Under the pieces are notes generated by a model that searched no databases, was not told the DNA's origin, and saw only the letters and a program-made list of their open reading frames with translations. Source: Pseudomonadota bacterium (GTDB taxonomy: Bacteria > Pseudomonadota > Alphaproteobacteria > Rhizobiales > Xanthobacteraceae). From it: a DNA stretch of 13,039 bases. This document shows positions 6,572 to 13,039 of the stretch, one piece after another (position 1 is the first letter of the stretch; the number at the start of each line of letters is the position of its first letter). Location of the stretch: NCBI GenBank assembly GCA_021823875.1, contig JAKAMD010000054.1, positions 1 to 13,039 of the forward strand, read 5' to 3'. The position numbers were made by a program, and so were the translations under genes.

Positions 6572-7420
6572 ATGTCCACCACCCAATACACCGCCGGCCG
6601 CGCCCAATCGGGCGGCGTCCAAATTTTCTACCGAAAGTTCGGCACGCCCGGTAAGACGCCGGTCATCATCGTGCACGGGCTGTCGTTCTTCTCCTACGAC
6701 TGGACCGAGGTGGCAGCGCTGATCGGCAAGGACCGCGAAGTGGTGGCGATCGACATGCGCGGCTTCGGCGAATCCTCATGGAGCCCGGAGCGCGACTACA
6801 AGCTCGATCATATGAGCGCCGATGTGATTGCCGTGTTGGACGCGCTCGGCTGGCAGAAGGCGGTCCTGATGGGGCATTCCTTCGGCGGCCGCGTCGCGCT
6901 GGCCGCCGCCGGCTGGAAGCCGGAGCGTGCCGCCGGTCTCATCTGCGTCGATTTCGCGCCCGACCTGGCGCCAGCCGGCCGCCGCCACGTCGCCGAGCGC
7001 ATCGGCAACCAGCCGGACGTCTTCGCCTCGATCGATGAGGCTATGACCTACCACCATGATGATTTGAACGACCCGGCGCGGCGCGTGCGCTGGCAGGCTT
7101 TCCTGAAACAAACCGATAATGGCTACGTGCTCAAGCGCGACCTGCACTTCCGCGACAATTTCAAGCGAGCGCTGGAGACCGGCAAATCGGCGCCGGTGCC
7201 GGAGTTCCTCTGGCCGATGCTGACGGACATCCAAATCCCGACGCTGGTGATCCGCGCCAGCGAGTCCGATATGTTCGCAGCGGACACGCTCGAAAAAGTC
7301 AGATCACTGAACCCGCGGACGACCGCCATCGAGCTTGCCGGCAGTCACGATCTCGCCGGCGACAATCCGGAAGAGTTAGCGGCCGCGGTCAATGATTTCC
7401 TCGCCGCAGCCGGCCTCTGA
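6572..7420 (+). CDS. Alpha/beta hydrolase, probable meta-cleavage product hydrolase
   Basis: The product has 282 residues; AGGA lies six bases before the ATG. The alpha/beta hydrolase features are in order: oxyanion motif VHG (34-36), DMRGFGESS (61-69), nucleophile elbow GHSFGG with Ser103, acid Asp233 in ASESDMF and His259 in GSHDLAGD. There is no signal peptide. In mhp, bph and xyl pathways an enzyme of this fold hydrolyses the C-C bond of the ring-fission product made by the extradiol dioxygenase, and the gene's place after the MhpB homologue suggests the same job. Against this, its elbow is GHSFGG while E. coli MhpC has GNSMGG, and overall likeness to MhpC is modest, so an esterase or enol-lactone hydrolase role is possible. 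Its 3' end overlaps the convergent LysR gene by 76 bases. Confidence 0.88.
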   Translation: MSTTQYTAGRAQSGGVQIFYRKFGTPGKTPVIIVHGLSFFSYDWTEVAALIGKDREVVAIDMRGFGESSWSPERDYKLDHMSADVIAVLDALGWQKAVLMGHSFGGRVALAAAGWKPERAAGLICVDFAPDLAPAGRRHVAERIGNQPDVFASIDEAMTYHHDDLNDPARRVRWQAFLKQTDNGYVLKRDLHFRDNFKRALETGKSAPVPEFLWPMLTDIQIPTLVIRASESDMFAADTLEKVRSLNPRTTAIELAGSHDLAGDNPEELAAAVNDFLAAAGL

Positions 7421-8319
7421 CGGTTTGATACTTTATTCATCCTATGACGGAGCGCGGCGGTGAATTCGTGCGCTGCAGCCGATGATGGCTCGCCCTTGCG
7501 CTGAATGACCCCGAGATCGCGCGTGATCGCCGGTGGGGCCACCGTCACGCGCGCGACCGGGAGGTTGTCCGCCAGACTGAGCTCCGGCAGCAGCGTCACC
7601 CCGAGCCCGGCCCCAACCATGGCGACGATGGTTTGGTGCTGCGTGACTGAATGGGTGACGCGCAAAGACTGCCCGTATTCGCGGCAAGCCCGATCGAGCG
7701 TGGCGTGGATGCTGGTCCCGGGCACCGTCGTGATCAACGGATAGTCGAACAGAGCTTCCAGCGGCACCTTCCGCCGACGCGCGAGCGGATTCGACAACGG
7801 TAGCACGCCGACAAAACGGTCGCGCAACATGAATGTGAAGGTCAGCTCGCTGTTGCGGCCAGGGGCCGCCGCGATGCCGAGATCGGCATTGCCACTGGCC
7901 ACACAGCGCTCGACATCGCGCGCGGCGAGCTCGATCACTTGCACGTCGATGCCGGGATAGCGCGTGGTGAATGCGAGCACGACGTCCGGCAGGACGCGCG
8001 AAGCGACCGATGGAATGGAGGCGACGGAGAGCCGACCGCGCTTGAGCGAGGCATGCTCGCGCACCTCAAGCACCGCCGATTCCAGATCGGCCAGGATGTT
8101 GCGGGCGCGCACCAGGAATTTCTCGCCCTCCGCGGTCAGATGAACGCTGCGCGTGGTACGGCTCAACAAGGCGGCACCAAGAAACTCCTCGAGTTCGCGC
8201 AGCTGCGCGCTCAAGGCCGGTTGCGACAGGCCGACACGCTCGGCGGCGCGGCGAAATTGGCGCTCTTCCGCGACAGCGATGAAATTGCGGATGCGCGGCA
8301 GGCTCAGCCCCACGCCCAT
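7345..8319 (-). CDS. LysR family transcriptional regulator
   Basis: The product has 324 residues from ATG 8319, with AGGGGG a few bases upstream in transcript sense. The frame is open further upstream, but that part has no familiar sequence and the LysR domain begins only a few residues after this ATG (LPRIRNFIAVAEE). The N-terminal winged helix-turn-helix, about residues 6-65, has FRRAAERVGLSQPALSAQLR, then LEEFLGAALLSRTTRSVHLT. The effector-binding domain covers about 93-300 (LSVASIPSVASRVLPDVV, GAGLGVTLLPEL). The last 25 or so residues form an extra tail that overlaps the 3' end of the hydrolase gene. It is divergent from the small protein-ferredoxin-flavoprotein genes, the classic arrangement for a LysR activator and its target, so those are the likeliest regulated genes. 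The co-inducer is unknown. Confidence 0.94.
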   Translation of the reverse strand: MGVGLSLPRIRNFIAVAEERQFRRAAERVGLSQPALSAQLRELEEFLGAALLSRTTRSVHLTAEGEKFLVRARNILADLESAVLEVREHASLKRGRLSVASIPSVASRVLPDVVLAFTTRYPGIDVQVIELAARDVERCVASGNADLGIAAAPGRNSELTFTFMLRDRFVGVLPLSNPLARRRKVPLEALFDYPLITTVPGTSIHATLDRACREYGQSLRVTHSVTQHQTIVAMVGAGLGVTLLPELSLADNLPVARVTVAPPAITRDLGVIQRKGEPSSAAAHEFTAALRHRMNKVSNRQRPAAARKSLTAAANSSGLSPARS

Positions 8320-8464
8320 GGTCCCGCCCCCTGCTGCATTATTCCATAATTCCGCATGATTTATAGCATATTTCGATTTGACCGATTTATCCAAGGGTGG
8401 TTCGCTTCCCCTAACAAAAGAAAAACGTTGCGTTGCGGCGCAACATTTTGGGGGAGGCCGAGGG
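8320..8464. promoter_or_regulatory. Divergent promoter region between LysR and the ferredoxin cassette
   Basis: This 145-base gap contains an AT-rich island (8338-8390) unlike the GC-rich surroundings. It holds a perfect 5-3-5 dyad, ATTAT-TCC-ATAAT (8338-8350), and a looser dyad ATG...CAT (8356-8369), both plausible LysR contact sites. On the minus strand TATAAA (plus-strand 8360-8365) could serve as the LysR -10. On the plus strand TTGACC at 8378-8383 resembles a -35, but no good -10 follows at the right distance. The exact sites are guesses. Confidence 0.45.
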
Positions 8465-8694
8465 GTGAACGTACCGACCTCAGCCAAACGTATTTCGACC
8501 ATCGACACGCCGGTCCAGCAAATTCCGGACAGCTTCGACGGGACCTTCTGGAACGGCGACACCATCGCGCGGGCGACTAGCACCCGATCGCCATCGGCTT
8601 TGTGTTTTTGACCTTCGTTTCGCTCTGGCGTATCGGGCGGCAGAAGGAGCGGGAAGCCGCGCCCCGGCTCGAAGAGGAAATCAGCCCGGTATGA
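8465..8694 (+). pseudogene. Small single-pass membrane protein gene, broken by a one-base frameshift
   Basis: A GTG at 8465 has a near-perfect ribosome site (GGGGGAGG, seven bases upstream). The frame reads VNVPTSAKRISTIDTPVQQI, then PDSFDGTFWNGDTIARATST, and is lost at about 8583. In the next frame the reading continues as PIAIGFVFLTFVSLWRIGRQ, a membrane helix with positive residues after it, then a charged tail to a TGA at 8692-8694. That stop overlaps the ferredoxin ATG as ATGA, the typical sign of coupled genes. Adding one C to the CCC run at 8583-8585 restores a single 76-residue protein with one transmembrane segment at about residues 41-57. I do not recognise the family. It could anchor the ferredoxin/flavoprotein to the membrane, or be the tail of a lost permease. 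A sequencing error in the C run is also possible. Confidence 0.5.
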
Positions 8695-8939
8695 TCGAAC
8701 ACATCGAAATGGAGAAGTGTACAAGCTGCGGCATCTGCGACATCGTCTGCCCAGCTGACGTCATCCATATGGAGCCGGCGCCCGCATCGAGCCCCGTCCC
8801 CGGATTGCGGCTGACCAATCTGTTGCCAGTCATCAAATTCCGCGAACACTGCGTGACCTGCTTCAACTGCGAAATCTTTTGTCCCGAGCGCATCGTGGAC
8901 GTGCACCCTTCCGTGAAAAACCGACCACGACCCTGGTGA
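8691..8939 (+). CDS. Two-cluster [4Fe-4S] ferredoxin-like electron transfer protein
   Basis: The product has 82 residues with two complete cluster motifs: Cys10, 13, 16, 20 in CTSCGICDIVCP and Cys54, 57, 60, 64 in CVTCFNCEIFCP. About 33 residues separate them, more than in a compact bacterial ferredoxin and closer to AprB-like or oxidoreductase beta subunits. Each motif supplies all four ligands of one [4Fe-4S] cluster, so two low-potential clusters are expected. Its ATG overlaps the stop of the small membrane-protein gene, and its own TGA (8937-8939) directly abuts the ATG of the flavoprotein, so the two are almost certainly translated together and form a complex. The likely role is to pass electrons between the FAD of the partner and an unknown donor or acceptor. 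No signal peptide; cytoplasmic. Confidence 0.92.
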   Translation: MIEHIEMEKCTSCGICDIVCPADVIHMEPAPASSPVPGLRLTNLLPVIKFREHCVTCFNCEIFCPERIVDVHPSVKNRPRPW

Positions 8940-10667
8940 ATGACGATGCGATCATTCGACGGACTGCACACCCAAACGGATATTCTAGTCGTCGGCGGCG
9001 GCGCGGGCGGACTGTTGGCGGCGCTCAGCGCCAAGCGAGCGGCGCCGCACGGCACCCGCGTGACCCTGGTTGATTCCTGGATGATCGGTCGCACCGGCCA
9101 TACCGCGTTCTCCAATGCGTGGATCATCGTCGTATTACCCGATGATGATATCGATGGGATATTGCGTGAAATCGTCGCCGGCAATGACGGCATTGCCGAC
9201 CAGGTCCTGGTGCGCGAAACCCTCGCCGGCTCTTACGCGTGTTTGCTCGATTTCGAGGCCATGGGGATGAAATTCGCCCGTGAGCCCGATGGCAGCTATG
9301 CGCGGCGTCCGACTCGCGGGCTCGATCTCGCGCGGGTTATGCATCCGGACGGTGGAGGTCTCGAATTCTCCTGGCTGCTGCGCCGCGCGCTCGAAGCCGA
9401 AGGCGTGCAACTGATCGATCGCCTGTTCATCACCGGGCTCTTGCGCGGCGACGACGGTCGCATCAATGGGGCCACCGGCATCAACAGCCGCAGCGGCGAA
9501 TTCCACGTCATCTCTGCTAGGTCGACAATCGTCTGCACCAACGCCATTACTTTCCGCTCCGGCTTCGTACGCGACATCACCGGGACCGGCACGCTGCTCG
9601 CCTACCGCGCTGGCGCGGCGCTACGCAACGCCGAATTCAGCTATGTGCGGCCGGGTACCCCGAATTTCTATTTTGAAGGCATCACCTTCGCCATCCAGGA
9701 AGGCGCGCATTTCGTCAACGCCAAAGGCGAAGCCTTTATGCGCAAGCATGAGCCGATCTGGGGCGACGAAGCGGACGTGCCGCGCATCGCCCGCGCCATG
9801 GCGCTGGAGAAGAAGGCCGGCAACGATCCGCTCTATCTCGACATGTCGGGTGTGCCCGAACACATGCGGGACTATTTCATCCAGAGCAAGGTCAAATGGA
9901 TGGATTATTTCTTCCGCAAACTCGGCAGCGAGGTGCGCACCGACATGTTCGGCAAGACGCCCTACTACGCGCTCAACCAGATGACCAAAATGGGCGTGCG
10001 CACCGGTCCGGATTGCCGCTCCGACGTCCCGGGGCTGCTGGCGGCCGGATTGGGACAGGCCGGCTGCGCCAATCATTTTGCCGGCTTCCATATCGGTCTT
10101 TGCATCGGCAATGGCTGGATCGCCGGACGCAGCGCCGTCGAGGATTTGGACAGCGCGCCCGAGCCACGGGTCGATGCCAAGGCCGTGCAGGCGCTTTACC
10201 AGGAGACGCTGCAGCCGCTGAAAGAAACGGCGCAAGCGGAGTCCGACCGCATGCTGCGCGAGTTACAGCAAATCATGTTCGCCTATGACGTGGGCATCCT
10301 GAAGCACGCCGACCGTCTGGAATCGGCGCTGGAAAAGGTCACAAATCTCGCCGCGCGCTTGCAAGGGCTTGGCGCGCCCCACGTGCACGAGCTTGTCCGC
10401 CTCAAGGAAACCGAGGCGATGCTACTTGCCGCCCAATTAATCCTTGGCGCGTCGCTCTATCGAACCGAGTCGCGTCTCAGCCATTTCCGCGAGGACTACG
10501 AGCAGAAGGACGACGCGAACTGGCTCTGCTGGGTGGACGTGACAGACACGGCTCAAGCGCCGGTATTCCGCAAGACTCCGATCCCGATGCCCTATTGCTC
10601 CGCCTATGCTACGCCGGATCGCATTCCGTCGCGATTGCAACAACGAATGACAGCAGCCGGAAGCTGA
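8940..10667 (+). CDS. FAD-dependent oxidoreductase, fumarate reductase/AprA-like flavoprotein
   Basis: The product has 575 residues. The FAD-binding Rossmann motif is at the N-terminus (ILVVGGGAGGLLAAL, Gly19, Gly21, Gly24), with Asp45 at the end of the second strand (VTLVDSW). A late GLLAAGLGQAGCANHFAGFH block, followed by GWIAGRSAVEDL, is the second FAD contact typical of the succinate dehydrogenase/fumarate reductase/AprA superfamily. The region between is the capping domain that binds substrate, and the C-terminal 150 or so residues look helical, as in AprA and SdhA. There is no Tat or Sec signal, so it is cytoplasmic. The adjoining gene encodes its probable iron-sulfur partner, as in AprBA. 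I do not see enough to call it APS reductase, and no sulfur-oxidation genes are present. The substrate is unknown; a small organic acid imported by the TRAP system downstream is one idea. A second ATG six bases in is an equally possible start. Confidence 0.9.
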   Translation: MTMRSFDGLHTQTDILVVGGGAGGLLAALSAKRAAPHGTRVTLVDSWMIGRTGHTAFSNAWIIVVLPDDDIDGILREIVAGNDGIADQVLVRETLAGSYACLLDFEAMGMKFAREPDGSYARRPTRGLDLARVMHPDGGGLEFSWLLRRALEAEGVQLIDRLFITGLLRGDDGRINGATGINSRSGEFHVISARSTIVCTNAITFRSGFVRDITGTGTLLAYRAGAALRNAEFSYVRPGTPNFYFEGITFAIQEGAHFVNAKGEAFMRKHEPIWGDEADVPRIARAMALEKKAGNDPLYLDMSGVPEHMRDYFIQSKVKWMDYFFRKLGSEVRTDMFGKTPYYALNQMTKMGVRTGPDCRSDVPGLLAAGLGQAGCANHFAGFHIGLCIGNGWIAGRSAVEDLDSAPEPRVDAKAVQALYQETLQPLKETAQAESDRMLRELQQIMFAYDVGILKHADRLESALEKVTNLAARLQGLGAPHVHELVRLKETEAMLLAAQLILGASLYRTESRLSHFREDYEQKDDANWLCWVDVTDTAQAPVFRKTPIPMPYCSAYATPDRIPSRLQQRMTAAGS

Positions 10668-10754
10668 TTATGGACACTGGGAGCACCGATCTTCTGCTTC
10701 GCTCCATTGGCAATGCCGAGAGTTCGGTTGCCGCTTAGAGTTCAACTTTGCTGG

Positions 10755-10784
10755 GTGACAAGTTGGGATTTTTGCGCATAGAAT
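10755..10784 (+). promoter_or_regulatory. Candidate sigma-70 promoter for the TRAP operon
   Basis: GTGACA (10755-10760) and TAGAAT (10779-10784) each match the consensus hexamers at five of six positions and are 18 bases apart. They lie about 90 bases before the dctP start, in the 203-base gap after the flavoprotein gene. Transcription would begin near 10791. This suggests that the transporter can be expressed apart from the ferredoxin-flavoprotein genes. Confidence 0.45.
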
Positions 10785-10800
10785 GAACAGGGGAAACGCC

Positions 10801-10838
10801 AACAACAGAGCTAACAACAGAAACGGCAACAACAACAG
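10801..10838 (+). promoter_or_regulatory. CA-rich AACAACAG repeats in the dctP leader
   Basis: Three copies of AACAACAG (10801-10808, 10813-10820, 10831-10838), the last extended by one more AAC, form a guanine-poor, low-complexity stretch in the likely 5' leader of dctP. It ends 32 bases before the start codon. Such unpaired CA-rich leaders are known as translation enhancers and as target sites for transporter-regulating small RNAs such as GcvB in enteric bacteria. Either role here is inferred. Confidence 0.45.
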
Positions 10839-10870
10839 CTGACAGTTCAATAACGCTGAGGGAGGCAATA

Positions 10871-11905
10871 ATGGGATCGTATCGACTGGCCAAGGCCTAT
10901 GCCTTGGCCGCGGCGATTGTTTTTAGCGCCGGGACCATTTTCAACGCGGGGGCCGCCAACGCCGCGGAGAAAGTTTACACGCTGAAGCTCTCGCATTTCG
11001 TACCGCCCGTTCACGCTTTCCACAAATGGGTGGTGGGCTGGACCAAGAAGATCGAGGAAGAGTCGCACGGCCGGCTCAAGTTCGAGATCTATCCGAACGG
11101 CCAACTGGTCGGGCCGCCGAACCGCCAATTCGACGCGGCGCGCAATGGCATTACCGACATCGCCTTCTGCCTGCACGGCGTGACGCCGGGCCGCTATCCG
11201 ATGACGGAGCTGGCCAACCTGCCCTTCACCTGGCCGTCGGACGGCGTCAACCTGCCGGAGATGGCCAAGCGCATGACCGAGCTTGCGCCCAAATATCTCG
11301 CCGCCGAGCATAAGGGCCTGCACATCTTGTTCATGGTGATGGCCAATCCGGTGGTGGTCTATTCGCGAGTGCCGATCCATTCGGTGGCCGATTTTAAGGG
11401 CAAGAAGATCCGTTACGCCTCGATCACCAACAAGGAGCTGCTCGACGCGATGGGCGCGGTGCCCATGCTGATTCCGCCGTCGGATACGCAGGATGCGCTG
11501 GCCAAGGGCATCGCCGAGGGCGCCACCTTCCCACATGAGGCGGGCTTCGCCTATAAGCTCGCCTCGGTCGCCCCCTATGCGATCGAGCCGCCGATGGCGT
11601 CGGCCACCTTCGCGCTGGTGATGAACCCGGCCAAGTACAATTCGCTGCCGCCGGATCTGCGCGCCATTCTCGACAAAGAAGCCGGCGTCAAGGGTGCCAT
11701 GGATTTTGCGGCACATTGGCAGGCTTTCGAGAAATTTGCGCGCAACTTCGAGATCACCAAGAGCGGGCTGAAGATCATCACGCTGCCCCCAGCCGAGGTC
11801 GCCAAGATGAAGGCCCTGGCCAAGCCGATCATTGAGCGCTCTGTCGAGAAACTGGAAAAGGAAGGCAAGCCGGCCCGCGAGTTCCTGGCCGCCTATACCA
11901 AGTAG
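10871..11905 (+). CDS. dctP: TRAP transporter substrate-binding protein, DctP family
   Basis: The product has 344 residues from ATG 10871, with GAGGGAGG close upstream. A Sec signal peptide is clear: Arg5 and Lys8, a hydrophobic core AYALAAAIVFSAG, and a cut after ANA or NAA near residue 31-32. The mature protein begins EKVYTLKLSHFVPP, typical of DctP. Further family marks are SHGRLKFEIYPNGQLVGPP, an FKGKKIRYAS segment whose Arg181 is in the place of the DctP carboxylate-binding arginine, and IPPSDTQDALAKGIAEGATF. It binds an organic acid in the periplasm and delivers it to the DctQ/DctM membrane pair. Length is normal for the family. The gene starts a new unit 203 bases after the flavoprotein gene and is separated from dctQ by strong hairpins, so it may be made in excess of the membrane parts. 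Ligand unknown. Confidence 0.95.
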   Translation: MGSYRLAKAYALAAAIVFSAGTIFNAGAANAAEKVYTLKLSHFVPPVHAFHKWVVGWTKKIEEESHGRLKFEIYPNGQLVGPPNRQFDAARNGITDIAFCLHGVTPGRYPMTELANLPFTWPSDGVNLPEMAKRMTELAPKYLAAEHKGLHILFMVMANPVVVYSRVPIHSVADFKGKKIRYASITNKELLDAMGAVPMLIPPSDTQDALAKGIAEGATFPHEAGFAYKLASVAPYAIEPPMASATFALVMNPAKYNSLPPDLRAILDKEAGVKGAMDFAAHWQAFEKFARNFEITKSGLKIITLPPAEVAKMKALAKPIIERSVEKLEKEGKPAREFLAAYTK

Positions 11906-11940
11906 TCAGCCGGGGCAGCATCCGCCGTCCGCTTGCTCTT

Positions 11941-11997
11941 GCTCCCTCCCCCATCGGGGGAGGGAGCGAAAGCCTCCCGATTCCGACTTGGGGGCTT
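11941..11997 (+). other. Tandem hairpins between dctP and dctQ
   Basis: A perfect 12-base stem, GCTCCCTCCCCC (11941-11952) with GGGGGAGGGAGC (11956-11967), closes over a three-base loop. A second stem, AAGCCTCC (11970-11977) with GGGGGCTT (11990-11997), includes one G-T pair. No T run follows, so this is not a standard intrinsic terminator. A likely role is to protect the 3' end of a dctP message or to lower read-through into dctQM, which fits the need for more binding protein than permease. It could also be a dispersed GC-rich repeat. Confidence 0.7.
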
Positions 11998-12027
11998 CCC
12001 TTCAAATGACGAGCCTCGACTGAAAGC

Positions 12028-12534
12028 ATGAATCGCCAACAAGCCTATTCCCTATTCGACCGTCTGCGCATCGCGCAACTGCGCCTGGCCTCGGTCGCGC
12101 TCATCATCATGATGATGGTGACGCTGGCCGACGTGTTCCTGCGCTATCTCTTCAACAGCCCAATCCGCGGCGCCTATGAGCTGGTCGAGCTCATGCTGGT
12201 GGTGTTCGTGTTCCACGGCATGTCGACCGCCTTCCTGCAGCGGCGCAATATCGTGATCGACTTGATCGACACGGTGGCACCGCGTTTTCTGGTCGTCGCG
12301 TTGACCCGCCTTTCGGACGTGCTGACGGTCGTGGTCATCGCGATGTTCGCCTATGCCATGATCACGCCGGCGATGCAGTCGTACAGCTACGGCGAGATCA
12401 AGATGGATCTGCACATTCCGATCTGGTGGGAATGGGCGGTCGCACTCATCGGAATAGTCGGGGCCATCCTGTGCGCCATTGGCGCACTGCTCACGCCTGC
12501 GACAACCACCCAACACAACGAGCCACTGGAATGA
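12028..12534 (+). CDS. dctQ: TRAP transporter small permease, DctQ family
   Basis: The product has 168 residues with four predicted membrane helices at about 20-41, 49-69, 88-112 and 132-155. The DctQ signature after helix 1 is present: Asp35, Arg39, Asn43, Gly48 and Glu51 in ADVFLRYLFNSPIRGAYELVE. It pairs with the large permease DctM in the inner membrane to form the sodium-dependent importer for ligand carried by DctP. The ribosome site is poor (TGAAAG), in line with lower translation than dctP. It starts 122 bases after dctP, and its stop overlaps the dctM start as ATGA, so the two permease genes are coupled. Confidence 0.94.
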   Translation: MNRQQAYSLFDRLRIAQLRLASVALIIMMMVTLADVFLRYLFNSPIRGAYELVELMLVVFVFHGMSTAFLQRRNIVIDLIDTVAPRFLVVALTRLSDVLTVVVIAMFAYAMITPAMQSYSYGEIKMDLHIPIWWEWAVALIGIVGAILCAIGALLTPATTTQHNEPLE

Positions 12535-13039
12535 GCGACTCGGTAATCGGGGCGCTCGGCGTCCTCGCCCTGTTGTCGATGCTGTTCTTGCGCGTCCCGG
12601 TGTGGATCGCACTGACGCTGGTTGGCTTCATCGGCAATTCGATCATGTCCGGCGTGATGCCGACCTTCGCGCTCGCCGGCACCGTGCCGTTCGACACGGG
12701 AGCCAACTACAATCTGTCGGTGCTGCCGCTGTTCATCCTGATGGGCGAAGTCGCCTCGGTGACCGGCCTGTCGTCCGATCTGTTCAAGGCCGCGCGGGTG
12801 GTGCTGGCGGGACTGCGCGGCGGGCTCGCGATCGGCGCCCTGGCGGCCTCGGCCTGCTTCGGCGCAGTGTGCGGCTCATCGCTCGCGGTCGCGGCCACCA
12901 TGACGCGCATCGCGCTGCCCGACATGCGCAAGGCCGGCTACGACCCGGGGCTGGCCTCGGCCTCACTTGTCGCGGGCGGCAGCCTCGGCATTCTCATTCC
13001 GCCCTCGATCATCCTGGTGATCTATGCGGCGATCTCCGA
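12531..13039 (+). CDS. dctM: TRAP transporter large permease, DctM family, 3' end outside window
   Basis: The frame is open from the ATG in the ATGA overlap with dctQ to the end of the window, giving the first 169 codons of a protein usually about 425-440 residues long. The sequence starts MSDSVIGALGVLALLSMLF, a first membrane helix. It then shows DctM blocks in order: NYNLSVLPLFILMGEVASVTG, FGAVCGSSLAVAATMTRIALP, DMRKAGYDPGLASASLVAGG and SLGILIPPSIILVIYA. DctM is the main translocating subunit in the inner membrane. The DctP ligand cannot be told from this part. No frameshift is seen up to the window edge. Confidence 0.94.
   Translation, partial: MSDSVIGALGVLALLSMLFLRVPVWIALTLVGFIGNSIMSGVMPTFALAGTVPFDTGANYNLSVLPLFILMGEVASVTGLSSDLFKAARVVLAGLRGGLAIGALAASACFGAVCGSSLAVAATMTRIALPDMRKAGYDPGLASASLVAGGSLGILIPPSIILVIYAAIS

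Noticed and set aside
5301..6572. A 423-codon open frame on the minus strand opposite mhpB
   Set aside because: The plus strand carries an unmistakable MhpB with catalytic residues; the reverse frame is a codon-bias shadow and also runs through two palindromic repeats.
8320..8724. Upstream extension of the LysR reading frame by 135 codons
   Set aside because: The extension resembles nothing known, overlaps the divergent promoter region and the small membrane-protein frame, and the LysR domain starts only a few residues after the ATG at 8319.
8940..10667. Calling the flavoprotein APS reductase AprA outright
   Set aside because: Only superfamily features and the ferredoxin partner are visible; no sat, qmo, dsr or sox gene is in the window and I cannot confirm AprA active-site residues.
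10801..10838. CRISPR array or microsatellite in the AACAACAG repeats
   Set aside because: The units are only 8 bases with 4- and 10-base gaps, far from CRISPR dimensions, and there are too few for a microsatellite.

Overview
The window looks like chromosomal DNA from an alphaproteobacterium of the Hyphomicrobiales (Rhizobiales), probably near Bradyrhizobium, Rhodopseudomonas or other Xanthobacteraceae/Bradyrhizobiaceae. I judge this from the high-GC codon use, the gene families present, and two short palindromic repeats (5369-5416 and 6450-6549) of types I remember as common in those genomes. I could not run a search, so the genus is an inference.

Layout. (a) 1-1931: the 3' part of a gamma-glutamyltransferase-family gene, followed by wreckage. 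A DUF1028 gene is cut off half way and joined directly to a fragment of a dipeptide-type ABC permease (DppC-like), which has itself lost its membrane core. (b) 1971-4274, minus strand: an M24 metallopeptidase/creatinase-family enzyme and a GntR/UTRA regulator. (c) 4379-7420, plus strand and divergent from the regulator: a Pht5-like (4,5-dihydroxyphthalate decarboxylase family) protein, an MhpB-type class III extradiol dioxygenase and an alpha/beta hydrolase. This is a compact aromatic-ring meta-cleavage module with a palindromic repeat in each of its two gaps. (d) 7345-8319, minus strand: a LysR regulator whose 3' end overlaps the hydrolase gene. (e) 8465-10667, plus strand and divergent from LysR: a frame-broken small membrane-protein gene, a two-cluster [4Fe-4S] ferredoxin and a large FAD oxidoreductase of the fumarate reductase/AprA superfamily, tightly coupled. 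(f) 10755-13039: a TRAP transporter operon with its own promoter-like sequence and a CA-rich leader, encoding DctP, DctQ and the start of DctM, which runs off the window.

How the genes may work together. GntR probably controls the divergent ring-cleavage genes through a dyad between them, in which a dihydroxylated aromatic would be made, cleaved by the MhpB homologue and hydrolysed by the alpha/beta hydrolase. LysR probably controls the ferredoxin-flavoprotein pair. The TRAP system could import an organic acid for either module. No enzyme here finishes the catabolism (no MhpD/E/F homologue is visible), so the pathway must continue elsewhere.

The least explained parts are the small membrane protein-ferredoxin-flavoprotein cassette and the doubly deleted ABC transporter remnant. 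No tRNA, rRNA, CRISPR array, transposase or phage gene was seen.
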